Source: Flemingiibacterium sp045579105 (GTDB taxonomy: Bacteria > Bacillota > Clostridia > Oscillospirales > CAG-272). From it: 6,727 nt of DNA. The stretch lies in NCBI GenBank assembly GCA_045579105.1, contig JAZNLM010000008.1, positions 1 to 6,727 on the forward strand, in the 5' to 3' direction. Positions 1 to 5,927 of this stretch are shown here, piece after piece (position 1 is the stretch's first letter; each line of letters opens with the position of its first letter). Made by a program: the position numbers and the translations under genes. The notes under the pieces were generated by a model. That model ran no database searches. It was not told where the DNA came from and was given only the letters and a program-made list of their open reading frames with translations.

Positions 1-115
1 CCTCGTGATGCCTTGCCATGTATCCGAGTAGCTCCTTCATCTCCTTTGAGTTGTTTCTGCTGTCCTCTTGAGGAATGATGTTTCCGTGCCATAGTTCTTT
101 TATCATACTTTTCAT
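1..115 (-). CDS. DUF6809-like small protein, N-terminal part only
   Basis: The first 38 codons of a gene that leaves the window at its left edge. The N-terminus begins MKSMIKELWHGNIIPQ and continues with a charged stretch and KEMKELLGYMARHHE. This resembles the start of the DUF6809 family of short, mostly helical proteins, common in Clostridia and of unknown function. The assignment is from remembered family pattern. The start is well supported: an AGGAGG site at 124-129 lies 8 nt upstream of the ATG at 113-115. A candidate promoter lies at 141-169. The C-terminal part is outside the window, so completeness cannot be judged. It is read away from the tRNA-Pro fragment and may belong to an accessory element on the left. 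Confidence 0.7.
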   Translation of the reverse strand, partial: MKSMIKELWHGNIIPQEDSRNNSKEMKELLGYMARHHE

Positions 116-140
116 AGATTGTACCTCCTGTTAGCACAAC

Positions 141-169
141 AACATACCACAGAAGAGAGAGGAAGTCCA
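141..169 (-). promoter_or_regulatory. Candidate sigma-A promoter of the DUF6809-like gene
   Basis: On the minus strand TGGACT (164-169) and TATGTT (141-146) are separated by 17 nt, with a TG extension just before the -10. Each hexamer matches the consensus at 4 of 6 positions. It lies about 25 nt upstream of the ATG at 115, leaving a short leader containing AGGAGG. Confidence 0.45.
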
Positions 170-258
170 GCACTTTTTCGAAAATAAATTCGGGCTTTTT
201 TCACGGGGCGTATTCTTTGACTACAGCACCTCAATTTTTGCGTGTTGAAAGTTATGGG

Positions 259-287
259 TTGACAGTTCTCCTGAAGTATGGTATACT
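259..287 (+). promoter_or_regulatory. Strong sigma-A promoter with extended -10, upstream of non-coding DNA
   Basis: TTGACA at 259-264, a 17-nt spacer, then TATACT at 282-287, with TG at 279-280 giving an extended -10. This is the best plus-strand promoter in the window, yet no ribosome binding site or credible protein gene follows. Transcription should begin near 294. What follows is a sequence ending in a tRNA-Pro 3' half and a strong terminator, so the product is most likely an RNA. Confidence 0.8.
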
Positions 288-310
288 AACGGCAGAAGAA
301 AAACTCGACA

Positions 311-565
311 CGGGGTGAACCGTTTAGTCACTTGACGGTATGAGTTAGCTATAATTGCGGCTCGGTTTTTGGATGAGAATTCGGCTTGACCACATCTTTG
401 ACCATCTACGGCTTCGGACTACGTGGAAACAGTGCGATGGGGAGCATCGGAAAGCATCGTTTTCGGACGCGAGAGCCCCGAAAATCCCCCGAAATCAATG
501 AAAAAACTATCATCTTACGCTTCGGGACCAAGAGGTCGGGTGTTCGAATCACCTCACTCCGACCA
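311..565 (+). ncRNA. Candidate tRNA-like transcript, or tRNA-Pro gene with an internal replacement
   Basis: The interval starts with CGGGGTG (311-317), about 17 nt after the expected start of the strong promoter. It ends with CACTCCG plus ACCA (555-565). These two 7-mers pair along their full length as an acceptor stem with one G-U pair. CGGGGTG is also a usual tRNA-Pro 5' end as I remember the family. The terminator follows within 14 nt, so promoter, acceptor strands and terminator sit as in a tRNA or tmRNA gene. However, bases 318-520 contain no normal D-arm, no 5' anticodon strand (CTTGG would be needed) and no tag reading frame ending in Ala-Ala, so neither an intact tRNA nor a tmRNA is supported. 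It may be a tRNA-derived RNA, a tRNA split by an insert, or unrelated DNA joined to a tRNA fragment. Confidence 0.35.
521..565 (+). pseudogene. tRNA-Pro 3' half (from anticodon loop to CCA); likely attachment-site scar
   Basis: The parts read in tRNA order: anticodon loop TTCGGGA (521-527, anticodon CGG), 3' anticodon strand CCAAG (528-532), variable region AGGTC (533-537), T-arm GGGTG / TTCGAAT / CACCT (538-554), acceptor strand CACTCCG (555-561), then ACCA (562-565). The TTCGGGA loop with CCAAGAGGTCG is characteristic of bacterial tRNA-Pro. Bases just upstream (TTACGC) cannot pair with CCAAG, so similarity stops exactly at the anticodon loop. Tyrosine recombinases commonly use this point of tRNA genes as a crossover site, leaving a 3' fragment at one end of the integrated element. 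The adjacent native-looking terminator suggests the chromosome lies to the right and the element to the left; this is inference. Confidence 0.75.
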
Positions 566-578
566 AAGAGAAACGACG

Positions 579-615
579 AAAAACGACTTGCCTTTTGGCA
601 GGTCGTTTTTCTTTG
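579..615 (+). terminator. Intrinsic terminator after the tRNA-Pro fragment
   Basis: A 14-bp stem (579-592 with 597-610, one G-U pair) closes a TTTT loop. The core is CGACTTGCC / GGCAGGTCG with an A-tract and T-tract on either side. The 3' side ends TTTTT followed by CTTTGGTTT. It starts 13 nt after the encoded CCA, the usual position for a tRNA operon terminator. Confidence 0.85.
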
Positions 616-708
616 GTTTGTGATGCAGTTGGGCAGGCGCGCGACTTCAAGGATTGCAACGTGTGCCGCCATAGAGTTTAATTGGGCAATACCGCGAACG
701 ATTCTCAT

Positions 709-733
709 GCAGATGCGCCTTGTCCGCATCTGC
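709..733. repeat. Perfect 9-bp inverted repeat (hairpin)
   Basis: GCAGATGCG (709-717) and CGCATCTGC (725-733) are exact reverse complements around a 7-nt spacer. No T-tract follows on either strand, so it is not a standard terminator. It lies between the tRNA-Pro 3' half and its degenerate copy and could be a recombinase or regulator site. Confidence 0.6.
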
Positions 734-745
734 CAGTGTAATGAA

Positions 746-764
746 AATCACCTCACTTTGACCA
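746..764 (+). repeat. Degenerate copy of the tRNA-Pro 3' end
   Basis: The 19 bases aatcacctcactttgacca match 547-565 at 17 of 19 positions; the only change is CC to TT in the acceptor strand. The preceding GTGT-rich sequence is only loosely T-arm-like. It is a direct repeat 199 bp downstream of the first copy and may be a decayed attachment site from an earlier or nested integration. Confidence 0.45.
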
Positions 765-874
765 TATCGAAATAATCTGAGCATTTTCACACTTGCAAAA
801 GTGTTAGGATTATTTATTTTATTTGAGCATTGCAAAATTTAATAGCAAGAAGCCAAAATAACCAATACCACAGT

Positions 875-1072
875 TTATACTTTTGTTCCTGATTCCTTGT
901 CTGATACAAGATCGTCTACATATCTGTGCATTTCTTGTTTACTTCTTACAGCGTGTGTTCCCGCGATAATCTCTTGTTTTTGCGTCTCACTTAAAGTTGC
1001 AAATTTCTGCATTGCATCGGGATTCATTGCCAGTGCCATGGCAAAGCCAACCGGCATTTCGTTTTTCATCAT
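875..1072 (-). CDS. Small conserved-looking hypothetical protein, 65 aa
   Basis: A soluble 65-residue protein with no signal peptide or membrane segment. It starts MMKNEMPVGFAMALAMNPD, continues through a helical stretch with FATLSETQKQEII, and then has a SKQEMHRYVDDL segment. This layout is like a family of short uncharacterised Clostridial proteins that I recall but cannot name; no function is claimed. The start is set by GGAGG at 1081-1085, which lies 8 nt before the ATG at 1070-1072. An upstream in-frame GTG at 1079-1081 overlaps that site and cannot be the real start. A second ATG follows at once (1067-1069). It is divergent from the YyaL-type gene with a 123-nt gap. I saw no clear promoter or terminator of its own. 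Confidence 0.75.
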   Translation of the reverse strand: MMKNEMPVGFAMALAMNPDAMQKFATLSETQKQEIIAGTHAVRSKQEMHRYVDDLVSDKESGTKV

Positions 1073-1120
1073 CTTTTTCACCTCCGATTTGCTATATAAA
1101 TATTATTTGTGATTTTAAAC

Positions 1121-1149
1121 TTCACATACCTGACAAAATCTCGTATAGA
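1121..1149 (+). promoter_or_regulatory. Candidate sigma-A promoter of the YyaL-type gene
   Basis: TTCACA (1121-1126), a 17-nt spacer and TATAGA (1144-1149) match the consensus at 5/6 and 4/6. It lies in the divergent intergenic region and would start transcription near 1156, about 40 nt before the ATG at 1196. Confidence 0.5.
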
Positions 1150-1195
1150 TGACTTTAGAAATGCCGAAAATAAAAAGGATAGCGGAGGTGAATAT

Positions 1196-3133
1196 ATGAG
1201 CAATCGATTGGCAAATGAAACGAGCCCCTATTTGCTCCAGCACAAAGACAATCCCGTGGATTGGTATCCTTGGACAGAAGAGGCATTTGAGCGCGCAGCA
1301 AAGGAGGACAAACCCGTTTTTTTAAGCATCGGGTATAGTGCGTGCCATTGGTGTCACGTGCTCGCCCACGAGAGTTTTGAGGATGAAGAAATTGCAGAAC
1401 TGTTAAACAAATATTTCATTTCGATCAAGGTAGATAAGGAGGAACGTCCCGATATTGACAGCGTCTATATGACGGTATGCCAAGCCTTCACGGGAAGCGG
1501 AGGATGGCCGACAAGCATCTTTATGACAGCAGATCAAAAGCCTTTTTTTGCGGGAACATATTTTCCCAAGACCGCACGGGGCAATATGATTGGATTTCGG
1601 GAACTGTTGCTCTATATACACGACAAATGGATATCAGATCGAAATATGTTACTGAGGGATTCAGAGAAAATTATCAATTATCTGAACAAATCTGAAACAG
1701 TGGGAAATATTGGGGATATTGACGTAACTGATTTTGCGATGTCACAGTATGAGCGCATCTATGATAAAACGTACGGCGGATTCGGACGAGCACCGAAGTT
1801 TCCAACACCACATAATATACTATTTTTGCTTAATTACTACGAGCTCAAAAAAGATCCTTTGTGTTTGCATATGGCGGAACACACACTTACGCAGATGTAC
1901 CGTGGCGGAATGTTCGATCACATCGGATTCGGTTTTTGCCGATATTCAACCGACAAAGAATTCCTTGTTCCGCATTTCGAGAAAATGCTGTATGACAACG
2001 CGCTTCTCATTCTTGCATATTGCAAGGCCTATGCGATAACTAAAAAAGAGATATACCTTGACGTTGCCGAAAAAACAGCAACTTATATTTTTCGTGAGAT
2101 GACATCACCCGAAGGAGGGTTCTACAGTTCGCAGGACGCAGACAGCGATGGCGAAGAGGGCAGATATTATCTGTTCACACCAAGTGAAATCGAAAAGGTA
2201 CTTGGAAAATCAGATGGCGCATGCTTCAATCGTCAATTTGACATTACGGAAGCGGGCAATTTTGAAGGAAAGAATATTCCAAATCTTTTAAAAGGAAATT
2301 TCATGGATAAATCCTTTGAATCCTTTTTGCCATTGCTTGATGATTATAGAAAAAAGCGAACCTCTCTTCACCGCGATGAAAAAATACTAACCTTGTGGAA
2401 CAGTCTGATGATAGCCGCTATGTGCGAGCTGTATTTTGTCAGTGGGAAGGAAATATATCTCTGCGCAGCGCAAAACGCCGACAGCTTTATACAAAAATAT
2501 TTGTACGACGGTTCTATGCTTTATGTCAGCTTCCATGCAAAAAAACGTGGTGTGAAAGGCTTTCTAGATGATTATGCAGCATATATTTTTGCGGAGCTGT
2601 CATTGTATCGTGCCACATTGGAAAGCAATTATTTGAGCAGAGTAAAAGATTTATGCGATAAAGTTATGGCGTATTTTGGTGACAATACTGGGGGGTTTTA
2701 TTTTTACGGAAAAGGCCACGAAAAGTTGATTCTGCGTCCCAAGGAGACCTATGACGGTGCAATACCAAGCGGAAATTCGCTGATGGCCTATAATTTTGTG
2801 CGTTTATCACTTCTCACAGACGAGGAAAAATATAAAACCGAAGCAGACAGACAGCTTGATTTTCTCTGGCAAAGCGCCGCTCAATATCCAACTAACCACG
2901 CGATGTTTTTGATATCACTTTTGGAGCACAAAAAACCGTGGGTAAAAATAACAGTTGTCCCGGATGAATCAACAAACAAAAGCAGCATTCTGCGTGAATT
3001 GCCGCAGGATGCGAATGTTATTATTACGGCACCGACTAAGGAATATTCTTTAAAAAACGGCAAGACCACTTACTATGTGTGCAGAGATCACAGTTGTCTG
3101 CCACCAACCAATGACTTGCATGAACTGATATGA
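1196..3133 (+). CDS. yyaL: YyaL/SPATA20-type thioredoxin-domain protein (DUF255)
   Basis: A 645-residue cytosolic protein close to the usual family length of about 650-700. It opens with the family hallmark NRLANETSPYLLQHKDNPVDW (residues 3-23), followed by a thioredoxin-like domain with SIGYSACHWCHV (CxxC as C50/C53), KVDKEERPDID (78-88), SGGWPTSIFMT (101-111) and GTYFP (120-124). The remainder is the (alpha/alpha) barrel part related to GlcNAc 2-epimerase-like folds, with GGMFDHIGFGF (237-247), HFEKMLYDNA and QDADSDGEEG (313-322). It ends in the typical YYVCRDHSC segment. The biochemical role of the family is not established; thioredoxin-like chemistry is suggested by CHWC. A longer reading frame from 1109 exists, but GGAGGTG at 1184-1190 places the start at 1196. 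The next gene starts 37 nt downstream on the same strand, so the two are probably cotranscribed. Confidence 0.93.
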   Translation: MSNRLANETSPYLLQHKDNPVDWYPWTEEAFERAAKEDKPVFLSIGYSACHWCHVLAHESFEDEEIAELLNKYFISIKVDKEERPDIDSVYMTVCQAFTGSGGWPTSIFMTADQKPFFAGTYFPKTARGNMIGFRELLLYIHDKWISDRNMLLRDSEKIINYLNKSETVGNIGDIDVTDFAMSQYERIYDKTYGGFGRAPKFPTPHNILFLLNYYELKKDPLCLHMAEHTLTQMYRGGMFDHIGFGFCRYSTDKEFLVPHFEKMLYDNALLILAYCKAYAITKKEIYLDVAEKTATYIFREMTSPEGGFYSSQDADSDGEEGRYYLFTPSEIEKVLGKSDGACFNRQFDITEAGNFEGKNIPNLLKGNFMDKSFESFLPLLDDYRKKRTSLHRDEKILTLWNSLMIAAMCELYFVSGKEIYLCAAQNADSFIQKYLYDGSMLYVSFHAKKRGVKGFLDDYAAYIFAELSLYRATLESNYLSRVKDLCDKVMAYFGDNTGGFYFYGKGHEKLILRPKETYDGAIPSGNSLMAYNFVRLSLLTDEEKYKTEADRQLDFLWQSAAQYPTNHAMFLISLLEHKKPWVKITVVPDESTNKSSILRELPQDANVIITAPTKEYSLKNGKTTYYVCRDHSCLPPTNDLHELI

Positions 3134-3170
3134 AATTGCAAATACTGCATAAAGGAACGGAGTGATGAAT

Positions 3171-3305
3171 ATGGCCAAAAACAAAGAGATAAAAAAAGAA
3201 CAATATCCCCATCAGCCAAAACCTCTTACCAAGCCCGGTGACATCAAAGGTAAGATTGAGATTCCAGACACCCGCGAACGCAGAGATGGTCCCGGTGGTA
3301 ATTAA
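3171..3305 (+). CDS. 44-aa hypothetical protein, proline- and charge-rich, C-terminus DGPGGN
   Basis: The protein starts MAKNKEIKKEQYPHQPKP, has a middle part LTKPGDIKGKIEIPDT and ends RERRDGPGGN. It lacks hydrophobic segments and cysteines and looks largely unstructured. GGAG at 3159-3162 lies 8 nt before the ATG at 3171. An in-frame ATG at 3165 would add two residues and could use AGGA at 3153-3156. The gene follows the YyaL-type gene by 37 nt and precedes a terminator, which supports a two-gene operon. I recall similar short proteins in Clostridia but know no function. It is too short for routine gene callers, so it may be missed in annotations. Confidence 0.65.
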   Translation: MAKNKEIKKEQYPHQPKPLTKPGDIKGKIEIPDTRERRDGPGGN

Positions 3306-3332
3306 AATAGGCAACAACTTTTTTATAAAGAT

Positions 3333-3376
3333 AGCCTCCGACAAGAATTCAAACCGTCGGGGGCTTAATTTATCTT
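3333..3376 (+). terminator. Intrinsic terminator of the YyaL-type operon
   Basis: A 10-bp stem AGCCTCCGAC (3333-3342) / GTCGGGGGCT (3356-3365), with one G-U pair, encloses a 13-nt loop and is followed by an AT-rich tail TAATTTATCTT. It begins 27 nt after the stop codon at 3305. The tail is weaker than ideal. Confidence 0.7.
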
Positions 3377-3733
3377 ATTCACATATTAAGCATTTCTGTT
3401 AGGTTTCTTTATCCGCTTATTTCATACTTTCCCCCAACGCAGGCAGCGCGCTTTTTATAATTATTGTCACCGATAAAAACGCAGTTATATGTGATTAACA
3501 TAATTGCTCAAGCATTATCGGCAGTATGCATTTTTCAAGGCTACGTCATTCCTCTATAAAATCAACGATATATCCGACTTTAGTGCAAATTTCAACGCGG
3601 CAAAGTACGAAAGGCTCACTCTTGTTGCAGCCAACGGCAGAATACCGATTTTTCCTATTATGCTTCACGACTATCAAAATATCGTAGAAGTGTCAAGGGG
3701 TATAACGAAAAATGGTCATATGTCAAACATCAA
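3377..3733 (+). pseudogene. Gene-poor stretch with a possible coding remnant (3504-3733)
   Basis: There is no gene with a ribosome binding site here. A frame open from the stop at 3501-3503 into the downstream hairpin reads as a plausible but unrecognised polypeptide (YAFFKATSFLYKINDISDF, then AAKYERLTLVAANGRIPIF). It has only a TTG near its beginning, no Shine-Dalgarno sequence, and its end runs through the terminator of the convergent gene. It may be a decayed gene fragment or chance. Bases 3377-3500 show nothing I can identify. Confidence 0.25.
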
Positions 3734-3759
3734 AAAATCCCCTCATGAGAGGGGATTTT
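3732..3759 (-). terminator. Intrinsic terminator of the Gfo/Idh/MocA gene
   Basis: A perfect 11-bp stem (3734-3744 with 3749-3759) around an ATGA tetraloop, core CCCCTC/GAGGGG. Read on the minus strand it lies 14 nt past the stop codon at 3774 and its 3' side ends in six Ts (3737 to 3732). On the plus strand the tail is only TTTTA, so it may work weakly in both directions. Confidence 0.88.
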
Positions 3760-3773
3760 AATGTATCTACGAG

Positions 3774-4823
3774 TCATTCAACCTTTACCGCTTTGCCAGT
3801 CGCCATCGACTCGTTGCACGCAAGCACAAACGCAAGCGTCTTGTACGCATCCGAATACGGAGAACGTATCTTCGAAGCATCGCCAGAAAGAACAGCCTCG
3901 ATAAACGTGCGGTCGCAGATAAGTCCGCAATCAACAGTAGAGTTGATACTCATTTTCTCGCCTGCCGCACCGAGAGCACCGTCGCCCTTAACAACCAATT
4001 TAACATTATCGTCCTTTACTATAGGCTCTTCACCGTAAACGTCGAGCTGCTTGAAAGTGTCGTATTCAATTCTCTTATTTGCCGCGGAGAATATAACCTT
4101 GGAAGCAAACGCGTTGCCCGACTTCGCGTAACAGCCGCCTGCAAATACGCCAAGTGCACCGTTCTTGAATTTAACCGTAGTTGCGGTGCAGTCGTCCGTA
4201 TCGTAAGGTACCGGCGACTCCTTCACAAATCCGCGCGTGCAATAAGAGAATACCTCGTCCACATCGCCCACACAGTAGCGGATAAGGTCACACTCATGTA
4301 TAGCCGCTTCTACAAGCTGGCCACCGGAGAGCTTTTTATCCCCCCACCAATCTATATTGGGAATACCGAATATGCGACTACCGTCGACGAACACAATCTG
4401 ATTGTTTTCGCAAAAATCCCGCGCGAAATCTGTCTTGTTGCAGTAACGCATCTGGAAGCCCACCGCAGTTATAAGTCCCTTTTCTTCGACAGCATCGCGG
4501 ACACGTCTTGCAAGAGAAATATCGAGCGTCATAGGCTTTTCAACAAAGAAATGTATGCCGCGTTCAATAAGCGTAAATTCAATTTCACCGTGGCAATACG
4601 GCGGAACGCAGATGAATACCATATCGGGATTCACTTCGTCAAGCATCACTTTAAAATCAGTATATGCCTTGCCGCAGCCCGCCTTCTCGACAAATTTCTC
4701 CGCCTTTTCAGGGATAAGATCGCAAAAGCCGACGAGTTCTATAAGATTCCCGTACTTAAGGAAATGGTCGAGGTGGTAAGTTCCTATAGTTCCGCAGCCA
4801 ATTATCGCGAGTTTGTTATTCAT
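3774..4823 (-). CDS. Gfo/Idh/MocA-family NAD(P)-dependent oxidoreductase
   Basis: A 349-residue cytosolic enzyme of normal family length. The N-terminal Rossmann fold shows KLAIIGCGTIGTYHL with the dinucleotide motif G9-C-G11-T-I-G14. The family signature EKP is at 95-97 (FFVEKPMTL), with its lysine the expected catalytic/cofactor-contact residue. The C-terminal alpha/beta domain carries SGGQLVEAAIHECDL with H176 and D179 in the usual HxxD positions. Members oxidise or reduce sugars, inositols and related polyols; the substrate cannot be told from sequence, and neighbours give no sugar pathway. The start is fixed by AAGGAG at 4831-4836, 7 nt before the ATG. The gene has its own consensus promoter (4862-4890) and its own terminator, so it is probably a single-gene unit. 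The phased direct repeat upstream suggests activator control. Confidence 0.92.
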   Translation of the reverse strand: MNNKLAIIGCGTIGTYHLDHFLKYGNLIELVGFCDLIPEKAEKFVEKAGCGKAYTDFKVMLDEVNPDMVFICVPPYCHGEIEFTLIERGIHFFVEKPMTLDISLARRVRDAVEEKGLITAVGFQMRYCNKTDFARDFCENNQIVFVDGSRIFGIPNIDWWGDKKLSGGQLVEAAIHECDLIRYCVGDVDEVFSYCTRGFVKESPVPYDTDDCTATTVKFKNGALGVFAGGCYAKSGNAFASKVIFSAANKRIEYDTFKQLDVYGEEPIVKDDNVKLVVKGDGALGAAGEKMSINSTVDCGLICDRTFIEAVLSGDASKIRSPYSDAYKTLAFVLACNESMATGKAVKVE

Positions 4824-4861
4824 AGCTATTCTCCTTAAAAATAAAATATTTCCTTAAGAGT

Positions 4862-4890
4862 AGTATACACCAACAAACTCCCACCGTCAA
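4862..4890 (-). promoter_or_regulatory. Strong sigma-A promoter of the oxidoreductase gene
   Basis: On the minus strand TTGACG (4885-4890), a 17-nt spacer and TATACT (4862-4867) match the consensus at 5/6 each. The start would be near 4855, giving a leader of about 32 nt before the ATG at 4823. Confidence 0.8.
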
Positions 4891-4895
4891 GCGTT

Positions 4896-4925
4896 AAATC
4901 AACGTTTTTTATGGACAAATCAACG
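4896..4925 (-). promoter_or_regulatory. Helically phased direct repeat upstream of the -35 (possible activator site)
   Basis: CGTTGATTT (minus strand) occurs exactly twice, at 4896-4904 and 4917-4925, with start points 21 bp apart, or two helical turns. The nearer copy ends 5 bp upstream of the -35 TTGACG; the farther copy begins 6 bp after the stop codon of the upstream gene. This arrangement is typical of a dimeric activator site. It is inferred from spacing alone. Confidence 0.45.
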
Positions 4926-4931
4926 GCAAAA

Positions 4932-5894
4932 TCAAAGAAAAAGTATATCCTCGCCGCCATGAATTTCGCGGCAAATTAACGCATCTCCATCTATGTTCAC
5001 ACTATCCATAGAAACGGCACGGATACGCCTATTATCGTAGGTTGTGAAAAAATACGTTCGTTTTGCTATATCAATACAAGAGGTATATAGAGAGAAAATG
5101 CGTCCACCTTCCAGATTTTTCTCGCAACCGTCGGGCACAGAAACCGTATCCATAACGTGAAAAAACGCGCCCACACTCTCAATCACACCGTCCATACCGT
5201 AAATGTGGTTTCGCGCAAATAGTGCACGTACAAACCGCGACGGCGAAGAGAAATCGCCCGGCAGACCGATAGCTCCCATTCCGCCCGAATACGGTTCAAG
5301 ATGCACTTCTTTGCAGAGCATATTTTCTGGATAATCCGCTGTTAGATGCATAAAATCGCACACATGCACCGCATGGTAATAAAACGGCGGATTATTGGTA
5401 AGCACTCCAAACGGGTTTTCGTATATATGCACACCGTCCACTGTACTTTCGATGACTATCGCTTCTCTACTGTCCGCCACCATAAAATGAAGCGGAGTCG
5501 ACTTCATTTCAAGCGAGAAATTATCGTTTGTAATGTTGGTTTTAGAGAGCAGTGCACGCGCTGCTGTGAGCGTTTTACATTGCGCAAGAACCCACGTTAT
5601 CAGCTCAAATGAAGCAATATTGTGCATACCGTCAATCGCATAGCGGTAAACGGCGTTACCGGGAAATTTCAGAGCCGCCATACAAAGTCCCGCTTCGTTT
5701 ACAGCGTCGTAATAGAGCGGCGCGCCGTTCATTACCGCCGCCATACCAAAGACGGCAAGATGCGAGTTCATCTGCCCTGCGTGACGAAAAACAAGCCTGA
5801 AATTACGCGGCGTTAGCGTGACTCGCTCGCCGAAAGAACATTCAACATCTAGGGTGCGCCCAAAAAATCCATTCAAATTTACAGCAGTACACAT
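4932..5894 (-). CDS. Choloylglycine hydrolase family / linear amide C-N hydrolase (Ntn hydrolase)
   Basis: A 320-residue Ntn hydrolase related to bile salt hydrolases and penicillin V acylases. Such enzymes remove Met1 so that Cys2 becomes the nucleophile. Here MCTAVN starts the protein, which also fixes the start: the ribosome site is weak (AAGG at 5907-5910, 12 nt away). Expected active-site residues are present: C2, R13 and D16 (FFGRTLD), N167 (VLTNNP) and R220 (PGDFSSPSRF). IGLPGDF and LYTSC near 269-273 are also family-like. No signal peptide is seen, so it is cytosolic. The position of Asn82 of the Clostridium perfringens bile salt hydrolase, inside AGLNFP, is a lysine here (K76 in AALKFP). 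Bile-salt activity is therefore uncertain and another amide, for example a penicillin-type or acyl amino acid, is possible. A -10 at 5928-5933 lies upstream. Confidence 0.9.
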   Translation of the reverse strand: MCTAVNLNGFFGRTLDVECSFGERVTLTPRNFRLVFRHAGQMNSHLAVFGMAAVMNGAPLYYDAVNEAGLCMAALKFPGNAVYRYAIDGMHNIASFELITWVLAQCKTLTAARALLSKTNITNDNFSLEMKSTPLHFMVADSREAIVIESTVDGVHIYENPFGVLTNNPPFYYHAVHVCDFMHLTADYPENMLCKEVHLEPYSGGMGAIGLPGDFSSPSRFVRALFARNHIYGMDGVIESVGAFFHVMDTVSVPDGCEKNLEGGRIFSLYTSCIDIAKRTYFFTTYDNRRIRAVSMDSVNIDGDALICREIHGGEDILFL

Positions 5895-5927
5895 AATATT
5901 ACCATACCTTTATAAAGTGTTGGTCAT

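Larger units (their letters stand above)
616..870. other. Gene-free stretch with a hairpin and a second degenerate tRNA 3' end
   Basis: No reading frame here has a ribosome binding site. The stretch holds a perfect 9-bp hairpin at 709-733, a 19-nt near-copy of the tRNA-Pro 3' end at 746-764, and a small hairpin ACACTT-GCAA-AAGTGT at 789-804 followed by an AT-rich run. The small hairpin lacks a proper T-tract, so I do not call it a terminator. The pattern fits remnants of past integration or excision. Confidence 0.5.

Noticed and set aside
336..404. A degenerate complete tRNA-Pro with CTCGG-TTTTTGGA arm and GACCA end
   Set aside because: The anticodon-arm resemblance is partial and the acceptor strands do not pair; the similarity is at chance level.
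311..565. Canonical tmRNA (ssrA)
   Set aside because: Acceptor-like ends, promoter and terminator fit, but the length is short, the conserved 5' D-loop sequence is absent, no tag frame ending in Ala-Ala-stop is found, and the 3' half has a full tRNA-Pro anticodon loop.
386..775. Proteins on either strand across the tRNA-Pro fragment
   Set aside because: They read through the tRNA sequence and terminator; peptides such as SEVIRTPDLLVP on the minus strand are known artefacts of antisense tRNA reading. No ribosome sites.
789..804. Intrinsic terminator for a transcript from the left
   Set aside because: The 6-bp stem is weak and the following AT-rich sequence lacks a T-tract.
647..835. Minus-strand 62-residue frame
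   Set aside because: TTG start without a ribosome site; overlaps hairpins and the tRNA-end repeat; not recognisable.
1109..1195. N-terminal extension of the YyaL-type protein
   Set aside because: No ribosome site before 1109, the extension is not family-like, and it would overlap the promoter; GGAGGTG marks 1196.
3036..3344. Minus-strand 102-residue frame with hydrophobic stretches
   Set aside because: Antisense shadow of the YyaL 3' end, the 44-residue gene and the terminator; no ribosome site.
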